From contig NC_083646.1 in NCBI RefSeq assembly GCF_963576545.1, positions 15,479,238-15,543,237 of the forward strand: 64,000 nt of DNA, given 5' to 3'. A program made the translations under genes and the position numbers. Below are positions 38,657 to 49,807 of this stretch, piece by piece (position 1 is the stretch's first letter; every line of letters starts with the position of its first letter). The notes under the pieces are model-generated. The model was not told the DNA's origin. It did no database searches and saw only the letters and a list, made by a program, of their open reading frames with translations. This DNA is from Limanda limanda. Taxonomy: Eukaryota; Chordata; Actinopteri; Pleuronectiformes; Pleuronectidae.

Positions 38657-40330
38657 CATTCAGTTTCAACGTCCTGCAAATGAGAAGAGGTTTGTCAAAT
38701 GTGTTTACATGATAAACGTCTGTTCGATATTTAAACCATTGATGCATATCAGTATCCAGCTGTATGACTCCTCAGACTGATTCAGCATGTTTTCCTGTCA
38801 TGTCATGAGGGAGATGCGTCGGGTTGGACAAGAAGACGATGATCCCTCCACCTGCTGCACGATCCGCTCAGGGGGCCAACCCTATTGGCTGGCTTTGTGT
38901 TATAGCCCTCACTGGGGGCCAATAGGAAGACAGCCAAGGGTTGTGACCCCGTCATATATATCACCTTCACTTATTGGTACATCATGTGCATGTGTGCGTA
39001 TTTTCAACTTGCTGTTTATGACCTGTGTGTCTAAATAAAAATATGGTAAAGAAAAGCTGTCGTAATGTGTGACTTTATGAGAAAACAACGTCTGTCTGGT
39101 ACCACAATGAGACCACAGGTGTTCAATTTGCAGTCTCCCACTTTTCCTTGAAGCACTGGCTCTTTCATATGAAGCATAATAGATTATATCTTGTGACGAT
39201 TGTTCCTAATCTGTTTTCTGAATGAAAAATAGTGTCATGCTGCACATTTGTTACTACACGTTGATTCAAACAAAGCTGTGAATGAGCAGATTTTACGCTC
39301 TTGCAAAAGCTCTGTACATGAAAAGATTGTGCTTTTTTTCCGTTACACACATGCTGCATCCAGACACAATGAAACACTCTCACACTGACACACACACACA
39401 CACACAACATATTTGGGATTTTCCATGTCCTGACTCGCTGTCTGACTTTGGCAGTCCTGGAGCAGACTCTTGCCTAATATTGATTGGCTTGTCTGTGTGG
39501 AGACAGATGAATGCATTAGTACCCAGCTCACCCTGCCATTGGAAATATATTAAGTTCATGTATTAGGCACCCTGTCTGGTTGCCATGGAGATGCACCGGG
39601 AGTGAGGGACTTGGGGGGGAGGATGGGAGACGAGTGGGGGATACAGGATGTGATGAGGCAGTCGACTTGATTTGTAGTCCTGCTCCCTCTTCCTCTTCGC
39701 CCCTGCCTCTGTCACTTGTGTGTTCTCTCCTCCCTCCTGCACATTGTCTCCCTCTCTCCTCCTCATTTCATTTTCTTTTCACCCTGTCACATTCTCTCTC
39801 CACTAGTTTTAGAAATTTCTAAACTCCACCAATGTGCACTTTCACCGCTCACTATTGATTTTGTCATTCCCTTTGGTTCCCTTTTTCCTGTTTGTTTTTT
39901 TTTGGGGGGGGGGCTTTCACACACAGGCTTGTCATCCCCGCACCACCAGTCTAGACTTTTATTCCTCGTGGTTTTTTTCTCCACGTACTGTACATAAGCA
40001 TGTAACTCCCTCTTCGTCTGACTCCCTCCCTACCCCCCCATCCACCACACCGCTGCCACCGCCTCCCTCCTTGGCGCGCTCCATCTCTGTGCTCTGCAGT
40101 AAAACTGGTGCATTAAGGCAGCAGGAAATGGGGAGTAGAGACAATAGAATGGAGAGAGTGTAGAGGGGAGCCTGATGCTCGCCCCTCAAACCCAAGCATG
40201 TTGAAAAAAATTATTTCAGAACCTTACATTTAATATCATGTGACATGCACACAAAATTCAGATTCAAGGCTTTATTTTGTAAGATCTGGAACACAAATCC
40301 TTCGAACTTCTGTCACAATGAGACCAGGAT
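38657..40330. other. Intergenic, miR-125a to piggyBac element
   Basis: No coding sequence supported. Holds the CCAAT/TATA-like group above, a (CA)n near 39384-39407, an X-box-like GTTGCCATGGAGAT at 39579-39592, a T/G homopolymer pair near 39895-39912 and pyrimidine-rich stretches. Confidence 0.45.
38877..38962 (+). promoter_or_regulatory. Paired CCAAT boxes with TATA-like element
   Basis: An inverted CCAAT (ctattggctg, about 38882-38891) and a direct one (gccaatagg, about 38917-38925) are 35 bp apart and are followed by 'gtcatatatatcacc' about 30 bp later. NF-Y binds paired CCAAT boxes at such spacing (established knowledge). It could start a transcript between miR-125a and spaca6; no product is visible. 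Confidence 0.3.
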
Positions 40331-40334
40331 TTAA

Positions 40335-41337
40335 CCCTTTGATACACAACATTGGTCAAAAGTGACCCAGCTCAGTTTTTTTTCTATTCTTCATCATTCA
40401 GTATTTCAGGTATTCCCTAATTAACTTGTTTTTCACTATCACAAATCATTATTTGATTTTTTTCTCTGTTACTTTTTGAATAAAAATCCATGTACATCCG
40501 TATTCATTTCTTGTGTTATTTCATGCATGAATGTTTCTTTGCTGTATTTTTGAAATAAATGTATTTTATTATTTAATATTCTAAGTATACATTAAATATC
40601 TTGCTTTTGATTACCACAAATCATTAATTTCATTTTTCCTTTCTTACTTTATAAACAAATGTATGTTTTGTATTTATAAATCACTTTTACACACATAGGT
40701 CAAAATGACCCATACAGTATGTTTTCACTACAGAACACATTTCAAAGAGCTGCTTTTGCACATCTGATGCATGTCGGTCTTATTTTACAATCCATTACCA
40801 GTGAGAAAGAATTACATACAATACTAAGTAGCTGTTAGCTAGCTAGCATCTCTTCTGACTAGCTAACCATATCTAGATCAACACAATAAAACTCCAAATA
40901 TAACATCTATATATACTTTATAGACTGATTGATATGCATTTGATTAGAATGTTAGTATTACTGGTTGCATCATTTCAGACTTGGTTGGTCAAAAAGATGA
41001 TGTATGAAGAACCGAGGAAAATTAGGAGGCAAACTTGGTCTTGATTCTGAGTCTAAAATGTCTGATGCTGAGGACCTATACTTTGTTCTACATGGATCAA
41101 GCTTGAGTTGTGGATGTGTATTGGAATCCATCTCTCCTAAATGGAGAAGGCTCCTTTGATGATATAGAAGATGATTTTTCAAAGTCATCAGAGGAGCCTT
41201 GATCCTAAAGGAAGAAGGAAGAATAAGCTATAAAAGAACACCCAACCATGCATGAAATACCACAGCAAATGAATATGGTTCATGTTTTACCCATGATCTG
41301 CATAAGAAGGGGTTTGCACAGTTTGTGTATCAAAGGG
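40335..41337. mobile_element. Non-autonomous piggyBac-type DNA transposon
   Basis: Perfect 15-bp terminal inverted repeats, CCCTTTGATACACAA at 40335-40349 and its reverse complement at 41323-41337, each flanked outside by TTAA (40331-40334, 41338-41341), the target site of piggyBac elements. Element length is 1003 bp. Just inside the left end is the near-palindrome ggtcaaaagtgaccc, repeated as ggtcaaaatgaccc at 40699-40712. No transposase-length frame remains; the longest is 72 codons (41188-40970, minus), unrecognised. It is therefore a deleted derivative or MITE-like copy that would need a transposase in trans. The right end is 53 bp from the spaca6 start codon. Confidence 0.9.
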
Positions 41338-41339
41338 TT

Positions 41340-41394
41340 AAATATATACTGTTTACCCACACACCTTTGTTTAGTTGGATACTTGCATTAGAAA
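41340..41394 (+). promoter_or_regulatory. Short 5' flank of spaca6 abutting the transposon
   Basis: Only 53 bp separate the right TTAA of the piggyBac-type element from the ATG. 'taaatatatac', TATA-like, starts in the TTAA itself (about 41339-41349). If it acts as a TATA box the 5' UTR would be about 20 nt; otherwise the start lies inside or beyond the element. Confidence 0.3.
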
Positions 41395-44300
41395 ATGTTC
41401 CCCTCTACTCTGCAGCTTGTGTGTGTTAGCTTGCTCTTCGGCACCTCTCTGAGCTGCTTTCAGTGCTTTGTTGATACGAAGGTGAGTAATCCTCTGTGCT
41501 TGGGTCACATTCTGACAGACAACAACGTTAGAATTAGGAGCGTGGACGCCTGCTACAGGATGCTGGGCCGTTTATTCGACAAGAATGAGAGGGTGATAGA
41601 GGCTGGCAGAGTCGGTGAGGCCAATTATCTTATAATAAGATGAGCAAACCATGCAGCTCTAGACAATTAGTGATGGCAGTTGGGTTATACCGTGTGTCAT
41701 GTGTGTCCCTCTTCCAGGTAGAGGTTCTGACAAACAGCTGAAGGAACTTTTGGAGGCAGAGATTCTGCCCATGGTTAAGGAATTCGACCACAAGGAGAAC
41801 GACGGTAACTAATCTGCTGCTCTGATCCACACAGAACTGCAAGTAAATGAGTCTTTAAAGCGTCAGAATTGTTAACTGGGGTCAGAAATGGAGGGAAGGT
41901 AGAAATGAGAGATTTCAAAATGATGCCCTGAAGCACACATTTCACCAGGATGTGTTGAGCCAAATATTTCTTTCTTCTTCCTCCTCCTCCTCCTCCTCCT
42001 CCTCCTCCTCCTCCTCCTCCTCCTCCTCCTCCTCCGCCTCCTTCTCCTCCTCCTCCTTCCCATCTATCAGACACAGTGTATGAGAAAAGGTTGCAGGCAG
42101 CAGCAGACAATTTCATCGCAGCTGCCTCCAAACTGCCTAGAGGTGAGACATGGTCTTTTCCCATCTCCTCCATCTTTTCATCTATAGGGAGGCCTGGATT
42201 AGGTCATTAGAGCTCCATCTGATACCTGTACTCGCTCTGTAATAAAGTAGTTACAGCCTTTCAAAAACTGTGAAAACTACTGAGGAGCAGTCAGGCTGAA
42301 CAGATGTTTGCATCAGTCGTCTGATCAAAATAAAATGTATTAACCGCCTTTCATTCCTTTCACAGTCACTGGATGTTTCCCTCCATGTGGTCAGTGCCTT
42401 TATTCTTTTCTTTGTCTCTTCAAAGTCATTATTTCTGTTAATACAAACAAGGTCTTGTATATTAATTAATCCATCAGCCTTACAATATAAGTTGAATGCC
42501 TTCTCTAGGTTTCCAGAGTGAAGGTGCAGAGTACAACTGTGTTACCTGCCAGTATGACTCCTGTGAATTCCCTCTCGACTGTCCTAGTGAGTATTGGTAA
42601 TAATCTGTCCAACACATTGGATTATAGATACTGTTACATCGCAATTTTCAAGCGGGTAAAAGAGGGTGTGCTAATCCAGACTTGACACATCCTTGCATAA
42701 CGATATTTTCACCTTTATAAGCGTTAACTCTTGATCATTTAAACGCTCCTCTTCTGATCCTTGAAATGCTCTTAGCAGAAAGTCAGGATTTGAAAAAGAG
42801 ACTGAGGCAAGGTTTTATTTTCACAGTTTATAATGTATCTTTTGCATAGAGCCCCCAAGGTACTCTTTAAGTCCTTGGCTTCTTTATGCAAGGTGACAGT
42901 TGACTCCCACACATGACGGTGTTCGTATCAACCCCATGCAGAACAGCCACTGTGTTGCATATCATCACTTTTACTCCACTCCTCAGAGACCGGGCTTAAG
43001 TATTATCATTAAGGAGGACTCAGAGCGCAAGAGCTGCCCCCCTGTGAATGTTATCTGTGCGTGTGCGACTGTGTGTGTGTTTCTGACTGTGTGGGTGGCT
43101 GTGTTTATTTCAGTTAAAGAAATTAAAGTAATGGAGAACAGCAGGAGCCGAATGAGGTGCGACGTGCCGTTTCACCTACCAAACAACATCCAGGTAATCT
43201 GGAGGTTTGCAGAAGAGGTATGCACAAGGTGAACTAGAATGGCACTCGGTAGAACCCATATGTCCACTGAGGCCCAACAGCCCTTTTATGAAATCCCATT
43301 TAAAGGTTCAGTGTGTAGAATCTATTGACATCTAGTGGTGACGTTGCATGTTGCAGCTGAATACCCCTCACCTCACCCTCCCCTTACAAACATGAGAGAG
43401 AACCCGTGGTCGCCTTCAGTTTTCATAAAAATTCAAATGGTGTTTAGTTTGTCAAGTTTGGGCTACTATAAAAAAAAAATGGCGGCCTCCGTAGAGAGGA
43501 CCCACTCCTGATGTAAATTTTAAGTATTTATATATAAAGGACCCATTTTGGGTTAATGAAAACAACAACTTGTATAATTTAGATGAAACACGAAAGTGAA
43601 AACATCAGTAGGATTATTTTATATTCAAATTCTGACAATAGATACCTCTCACCCAAATCTTACACACTGGACCTTTAAATCCACTTTTTTTTATATGGAT
43701 CCGCACACTTTTAAATATCAGTCCCCGAAAACAATTCAGACTTTTTTCATAAAGATCCCTGAATTATTCTCTGAGAAATCAACGAAGAGGTTGAAAAATG
43801 TCCATCTTGCAATGTTACTATGGTATTCAGACTATAACTGAATTCAACAGAGGCCTCCTGGCCATGATTCCAAGACAACAGTCGAGGGTTTAGTAAATTT
43901 ACACAAGAACCTCTAAGAAACACAAATTTAAAACTTCATATTTACAATTTTTTAAATAAAACTAAAGCTAAGATTACCAGCATTGCTTAATGGTGACAGT
44001 GCTCTTGTCACTCTTAGCAAGTAAAATATAAAACTATTACTCTTCTACTGCTTTAGTTCTAGTCATATTTAAACTGCCATCTGTGATCCCTGCATGTAGA
44101 CCTAAGGTGTTTCTTCCTGCAGGTGAGAACGCAGCAAGTGGATCAGTTTAAGGAAGTGACTGCAGGGGTGGACAGGCTTTACTCCATCCCGTCTACAAAC
44201 TTCTATCATCAAGGCAGCTACATGTGTGAGATCTACTCAGGCCAGCGCTCCATAGTGAGACTGTACTTTCATATTGCAGGTAACAAGATGCTCCACTTCG

Positions 44301-45732
44301 GGGGGAAATAATTAATCTATTGTGATGGATATTTACCACTGGGAGTTTCATTTGAGCTGAGACACAAAACCACTCATTTATACTTCAGATGAAAATCTGC
44401 TCAGAGGGGTCAGATGCAACAGAAGTGAAATCGGGAGTAAATATATTTTATGAAAGGTTTTTTTTCGTCATCATTTACGTGATGGAGAAGCGTGTGGAAG
44501 AAACGATTCAATTCTCATCCATATATTTTGATCATGTGTAATGGTAAAGCATTTTTGGTTTGTGAAATAATGTTTTCTGTGGATACAGATTGAATTTGAG
44601 TTCTGGTCTAATGTTTCCGGAGATAACACATACAAATAGATGAATGTATTCTCTAAGACGTATTCTTAAGTAATTATAAAACACTGGAGACGAAAGAGCA
44701 GCAAAAACACAGCTCATTAAAACCCTGAGGAGAAATACAGTTAAAATCTGGAAAAAAAATAAATCTTCTTGTGCTACATACAGTAAAACCATAGAGAAAT
44801 TGATCTGTGCAGATATATTAATGAGTGGATGTGTATTTTCATGCAGAATAGCATCTGTGCATGAATGTAAGTACACACGTATCTTTGTATTAAGTGCTGC
44901 ATGAAGGATTCACTTTCTGTCTTATTGGTTCCCTTCTTTCTCTTTTATCACGTTCATTTGAATACGTTATTAGGCTTCATTCAACTTTTTCTTCACAGAA
45001 AACACAGTTTTCTTATAACTTTGCATCCTCCCAAAACCCTTCACTGTAATTTTTTTACATCTTACTTGATGTGAGTTCCAATCATCCCCTCATCCCCTCC
45101 ACTCATCCTCCCTCCCTCTCTCTCTCTCTCTATCTCTAGTGACCCCCCAGGCTTTGTCAGGCCATACAGAGCTGCAGGAGATATTCGACCTGTCTCTTCT
45201 CCCAGAAGGCCGGTTACTCCCTGCGCATGACGTTCCTCCTTCCCACCACCGCCTCCTCTCTTTGTCACCGCTCAACATGACCTGTTTAACTGCTCTGCTG
45301 CTGCTGCTGTTCCTCTCCCTCGGGTAAAACATGAACTGCATGGAAAGTTTGAATGCAGGATGCCAGATGCAGGGTGTTTATGTGTATATATGACTTTCTG
45401 GGTGGCATTTGCATGTTCTTCTCATGTCTGTGTGGGTTTTCTCTGGGTACCTCATTGCGGATTGGGTTTAATTGGACACTGACTGTAGGTATGAGTGTGA
45501 GTGTGAGAGGTTCCTTGTTTTTGTATGTTGGCCTTGTGATGATGAGCCAGCAATATATGTAGATTAAATTGAGTTATGTCTTATTTTCATATATTAAGTT
45601 TATATATTAGTGTCTTCATATCTCATTTTCTTTGGCTGTTCCAGGGCTCTGCATTTGTCAGTAAAATCCAAAAAAACTGATGGACGTGAAGAATCAAGAT
45701 CCTGGGAGTTTGGAAGTAGTGAAATGTTGTGA
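41395..45732 (+). CDS. spaca6: Sperm acrosome associated protein 6 (SPACA6)
   Basis: Sperm-surface single-pass membrane protein needed for sperm-egg fusion; in vertebrates it works with IZUMO1 and TMEM81. Coding exons: 41395-41614, 41718-41804, 42071-42142, 42366-42389, 42509-42586, 43114-43217, 44123-44279, 45140-45323, 45645-45732; frame is kept at every junction, 337 aa (human 324). Residues 1-20 are a signal peptide. A helical domain follows with CFQC (21-24), Cys35, Cys53; then GCFPPCG (129-135), YNCVTC (143-148) and SCEFPLDC (152-159), matching human CIPPCG, LCSGC and VCDLPLDC. Residues 161-248 are an Ig-like domain with Cys176 and Cys230 and an HQGSYMCEIY strand. Transmembrane helix is about 296-314; the tail is short and charged. 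If the last intron is retained, a TAA follows Gly309. Exon 4 is only 24 nt. The 3' end has AATAAA at 45844. Confidence 0.94.
41971..42060 (+). repeat. (TCC)n tract in spaca6 intron 2
   Basis: About 90 nt of almost pure pyrimidine, mostly CTC/TCC triplets with a single 'cgcctc' break near 42034. It ends 10 nt before the acceptor of exon 3 (catctatcag) and so acts as the polypyrimidine tract of that splice site. Confidence 0.95.
43300..43678. mobile_element. MITE in spaca6 intron 6
   Basis: Imperfect ~22-bp terminal inverted repeats: left TTAAAGGTTCAGTGTGTAGA, right end the reverse complement of TTAAAGGTCCAGTGTGTAAG. Inside are 'gacatctagtggtgacg', 'ctcaccctccccttac' and 'aaaatggcggcctccgtaga', a series known from a very common percomorph repeat. 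Length 379 bp, no coding capacity; superfamily not determined. Confidence 0.75.
45395..45558 (+). repeat. Dispersed repeat fragment in spaca6 intron 8
   Basis: 'tttgcatgttcttctcatgt', 'tgtgtgggttttctctgggt', 'ttaattggacactgactgta' and 'atgttggccttgtgatgatg' are degenerate blocks of an abundant fish repeat (…catgttctccccgtgtctgc…). A second copy lies at about 48650-48895. Confidence 0.55.
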
Positions 45733-45843
45733 ATGTAGTGATTTTATATATATATATATTACATACTTTTACATAGGTAAATGAATCTTGTTCTGTTGTC
45801 CTGTTATTTGTCTAATTCCTTATATGTGTAGGCATACATGGCT

Positions 45844-45849
45844 AATAAA
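45844..45849 (+). terminator. Poly(A) signal of spaca6
   Basis: AATAAA, 112 nt after the spaca6 stop codon; the first on this strand after the stop. Confidence 0.75.
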
Positions 45850-45939
45850 GCTGATTCAGAAAAATTATTTCACCAGGCCTCTGGTTCCAATGCAGTCCTT
45901 CGTCATGGCTTATTGAAAACCTGTGTTTGACTTTTTTCA

Positions 45940-45952
45940 CCACCAGAGGGCA
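45940..45952 (+). promoter_or_regulatory. CTCF-core match
   Basis: CCACCAGAGGGCA fits CCASYAGRKGGCR exactly on plus, about 90 bp after the spaca6 poly(A) signal. Confidence 0.4.
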
Positions 45953-46571
45953 GGATGAGCACCTTTATCAGTGGTTCTATTCTGTGCTGTATTTTCTCCT
46001 TTGTGACAGACGGTGGTGGAAAGAGGAACTGCCTCTACATTCAATTGGAGAAACCTGTTATGCTGCAAATTCTAAACGTCGTCTGTTTTAAAACGTCATG
46101 AGTAAAGTTATGAGGAAGAATAAGCCCCAAATATAAAACAAAAATAAATATAACTCCCTGAAACTTAGCACATTTCGATGATAACACTTTTTGAACAGAT
46201 TTAGTTTAAGCTCTTTATCTTGCTACATGTTTTCTTCAACTTATGATTTAAATCCTGTAACTGTGTCATAAAAATGTTAAAGAAATATGATTCAGTTAAA
46301 TGTTGTGGGTTTAGATATCTTAAATGAAAAGGTGGTCCACGTTCCTACTGTACTTTAGTTCATCAACACCAACATAAAAAGTGTGACAGATCTAGTCAAC
46401 GGCTGCGCTGGCTTCTCTGCAGGCCAGGAAATGTAGAATATTAGACATGATAAGTAAAGGTTAACCAAAATATGAGGAGATTGCTTTGCATGATGGTGTG
46501 GGTGCTGCAGTACATTTTGGAAATGGTGTAGAAAGCAATGGAAAACAGTATTGGAAGGAATGTTGAATGAA

Positions 46572-46772
46572 AATGGACTGCATTTACAGTATTTATATTT
46601 TCTGTGTGAAAAATTCACAAAAATCACATTCACACTCTGACTGAATAGCCTAGGGGCAATTTAGGGTTCAGTGTCTTGCCCAAGGACACTTTGGCATGAC
46701 AAGAGGAGATAGGGATGGAACCACAGACCTTGAAATTAGTGGATGTCTAGCTCCTGAGCCACAGCTGCCCTT
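46572..46772 (-). mobile_element. tRNA-derived SINE
   Basis: Read on the minus strand: 'ggcagctgtggctcaggagc' (A box region), 'tctgtggttccatccct' (B box), then 'gtgtccttgggcaagacact' and 'gaaccctaaattgcccc', ending 'tataaatactgtaaatgcag'. This order is that of a widespread teleost SINE. The copy is diverged, with the B box changed from GGTTCGATCCC to GGTTCCATCCC. Confidence 0.75.
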
Positions 46773-48649
46773 GGGGGGCCAAGGGGAGTGAGAGGGGAGT
46801 CCGGTCCTTAACATCAAAACCTTCAGTCGGGACAGGAAGCAGAGGTGTGAGGAAAAGTGAATGATAGGTGAGATTGAGTATAAGGGCCAGGGCTGCGTAG
46901 TGACTGAGACAGACCTGGCTGAAGAGTGTTGGCTCATGGACTCAGTGACGTCAATACAGAGCTGATAAGTAAAAAATAAGATGTATGGTCAAACGAACAT
47001 TTAGATAAATACAGGAACATATTCCTTGTTTCTCTCACCTGTTTGAAGCACACAACCAGATGAAACTGTCAGTCCTTCTAGTGACCACAGGGAGGCACCA
47101 CACACACACACACACACACTGTCTCATGTAAGATGTCATTTGAAGAAAATTGCAATACATACATTTGGCTTTGCATTGACCTTTGTTGTTAGGTTCCACT
47201 CTGTGTCACGTTGCTGTGGGACAGAGAATGTTTGGTTACTAAAACGAAAAAGAAAACATCCCCAAAAACAAATCAGAATCACATGTGATGGGGAAGTCCT
47301 TCCATTGGAAATGGATTTCAAAATGTGACAATCCAGTCATGCTGTATATTTGCCAACATGTTTAGAGAAAACCCTTGAAGCAGAGCGCCTCACCCAACGC
47401 CTCTGATGTCAGAGTCTGCCTTTGTGGAGTGATTGGCAGAAGCCATTACGCATTACACAACATTCTACTGTAGTCTACGACCTGACCTCTCAGTGTGGAG
47501 AAATCTTATAGACCTCCTTTGACCTCTGGTGATTAATTCTCTCTACACTGACCCAAAAAACAGAGAACTGATTTTTTTTCCTCTGTTTAGTGCTTGCATA
47601 CTTTGCTTCTCCTTCAAACAGGAGTGGTGGGCTACACCTGGCTGCACCGGGTCAGTGTGACCTTAACTCAAACACTCCACTCGTTCTGTCACACTTACAG
47701 ACACACAAAGTACAAACCATCACATGGACAACTGGCATGTTTATACCCCTCACTCACATTATTCTATGTGAGTGCTTGAAGTGACAAATATCGGCGAAAG
47801 GGTGCCAAGAAGAGTGAGAAGAAAAAGTGATTACATAAAAACACTAGAACAGCCCTCAGTAGACCCTATTTAACTGCTGGGTGCATTGGGAGACGTTGAT
47901 ACCTAAGAAACAAACTAATGTCTTTGAAACCATAAATAACTTCTTTAAAAGTACTGTAACATGTCAGACAGTCGGTGGAAAGAAGGAAAGGAAATGTTGC
48001 AGAAATATGGTCAATATTTTCTAAAATAAAAGTGTACAATTTGGTTTATGTTGCTCCTCACTGTTGCTTCTGAATAGAAAACGTGTTAAGCCACAAGAAA
48101 TTTGTGATGTCAACTTTTGTCTCTCCCAACTGCTGAAGGTTTTTCTTTTACATTGGACTCTTCAAATTATTATTTTACTGTGTTCACAACTGTGACAAAA
48201 CACCACGAGTTCTCGCCTTGAAACAGAAGCCTCTTCTGAACAGATCCCACAGTATTTCCGTTAAATAGACCCCTCATTTTTCTGCCTTTCCTCATTTGCA
48301 CTGAACCAAACAAACACATGTCCAACTCAGCGTGGGACAAAAGATGGCGTGCCAGTATACAGGAATCAGGGGCGTGACGTACAACACCACAGCATCTGCG
48401 CCTGTCCCACACAGCCAGCTCACAGACGTGACTTGGCTCTATGACTAACTCCAATCAGAGAGGGAGCAACTATTCTGTGTTTTCTGTTCACATACATGTT
48501 TCTACAAATACAAATCTAAGCTTCTCATGTTGATGTATTTATTTAACAGAAGTGAATTTACAACTCCAAACTTTGGTCATAGTTGTGAAGAACACTTTAC
48601 TTGCTCAAAATCTAATCCACCCTAATTTGAGCTGATAAAAAGAAAATGA

Positions 48650-48895
48650 GCAGTGCTGCCTCACAGCAAGAAGGTTCCCAGCTTGGCCTGGGTTTTTCTG
48701 TGAGGAGTCTGTATGTTCTCCCTGTGTCTGTGTGGGGTTTCCTCCAATTGGAAACACATTGACCGTAAATGTGTTAGTGTGAATACTTGTTTATCTATAT
48801 GTGGCTCTGTGATACACTGGGAAACGGCCTCTCGTCCAATGTCAAGTCCAGTTAGAAAGAAAGAGTTTTGCCAAATCTGGAATAGATGGATGATA
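48650..48895 (+). repeat. Dispersed teleost repeat fragment
   Basis: 'gctgcctcacagcaagaagg', 'gtctgtatgttctccctgtg', 'tctgtgtggggtttcctcc' and a closing 'aatagatggatgat' match in order a very common fish interspersed repeat. Same family as 45395-45558, less decayed. Confidence 0.65.
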
Positions 48896-49794
48896 ATCAT
48901 CAGGATTGTTTTAGTAAATGAAGAGATGCATTATGGGAGATGTAGGATGCTGCTAATATTATTTAGTCGATAAGGGCCTGAGCTTTATCAGTCACAAATA
49001 TCAAATTATCTGATAGTGGCATTTTTTTATGCTTTGATGACTATTTCCTCCTCAGCCTGTAGGGCCACAAGGCTTGGTTGATTGTATACAAATTAATGCT
49101 ATGAAGAAGATGTGATATGTGTCAAATTTGATAAAACGAACAGTCTGTATTTAAAAGTCAAACTTTAATATAATATTTGTTTCAGGGCTGTCATTGCATT
49201 ATAGAAAATGTAGTAAAAATGTAGAATTTAGATAAAGTGGCTATGAGAGTGAGATCCCATGGACACTGGTCAATCCACAAAGAGAAAGAACAGCATGTGT
49301 AAAGCCAATAATATCCAGTATATGTGACAGGCAGCAGCAAACAGTCCTGTACCCATTAAGTCTTCTCAAACCCAGTGTTTTACTCCCTCTGTTATTGATG
49401 CATAGTTGCTGAGAACCTCCTGTTTTGTATGGACCAGTGCAGAGTAACAGACTGTATCTGTGGTCACTGGTTCCAGGTACGAGGAGGAGCTATCAAAAGA
49501 CGCAGGCATAGGCTGCTCTCACGAACATCACTCCATCAACACCTTTGTCTTCTGCTGCACCCACTCTGAGTGAGAAAGAGACTTACATCTCAGTAAGATA
49601 ACACATAACATGAAAAGTCATGAGGAGGAATTATGATATAATAACGCAACATCAAAGATATCCACTGCAGAGTGTGTTATTAAAGAGAAGGGGTATGAGA
49701 AAAGCTGAGGTCATGATTCTGGAGCCCACACACACTAATCAAACCCTAAAATCAGCCTATAACATCAAAATCTGTATCAGCTTTATTTCCTCTA

Positions 49795-49807
49795 CCAGTA
49801 GGTGGCA
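49795..49807 (+). promoter_or_regulatory. CTCF-core match
   Basis: CCAGTAGGTGGCA fits CCASYAGRKGGCR exactly on plus. Confidence 0.35.

Noticed and set aside
38877..38945. Hairpin considered as a third microRNA
   Set aside because: Stem is interrupted by a 2-nt bulge and a poorly paired middle, and neither arm resembles a known microRNA; promoter reading preferred.
41775..42173. 132-codon minus frame rich in Gly, and an Arg-rich overlapping frame
   Set aside because: Produced by the (TCC)n tract and antisense to spaca6 exons 2-3.
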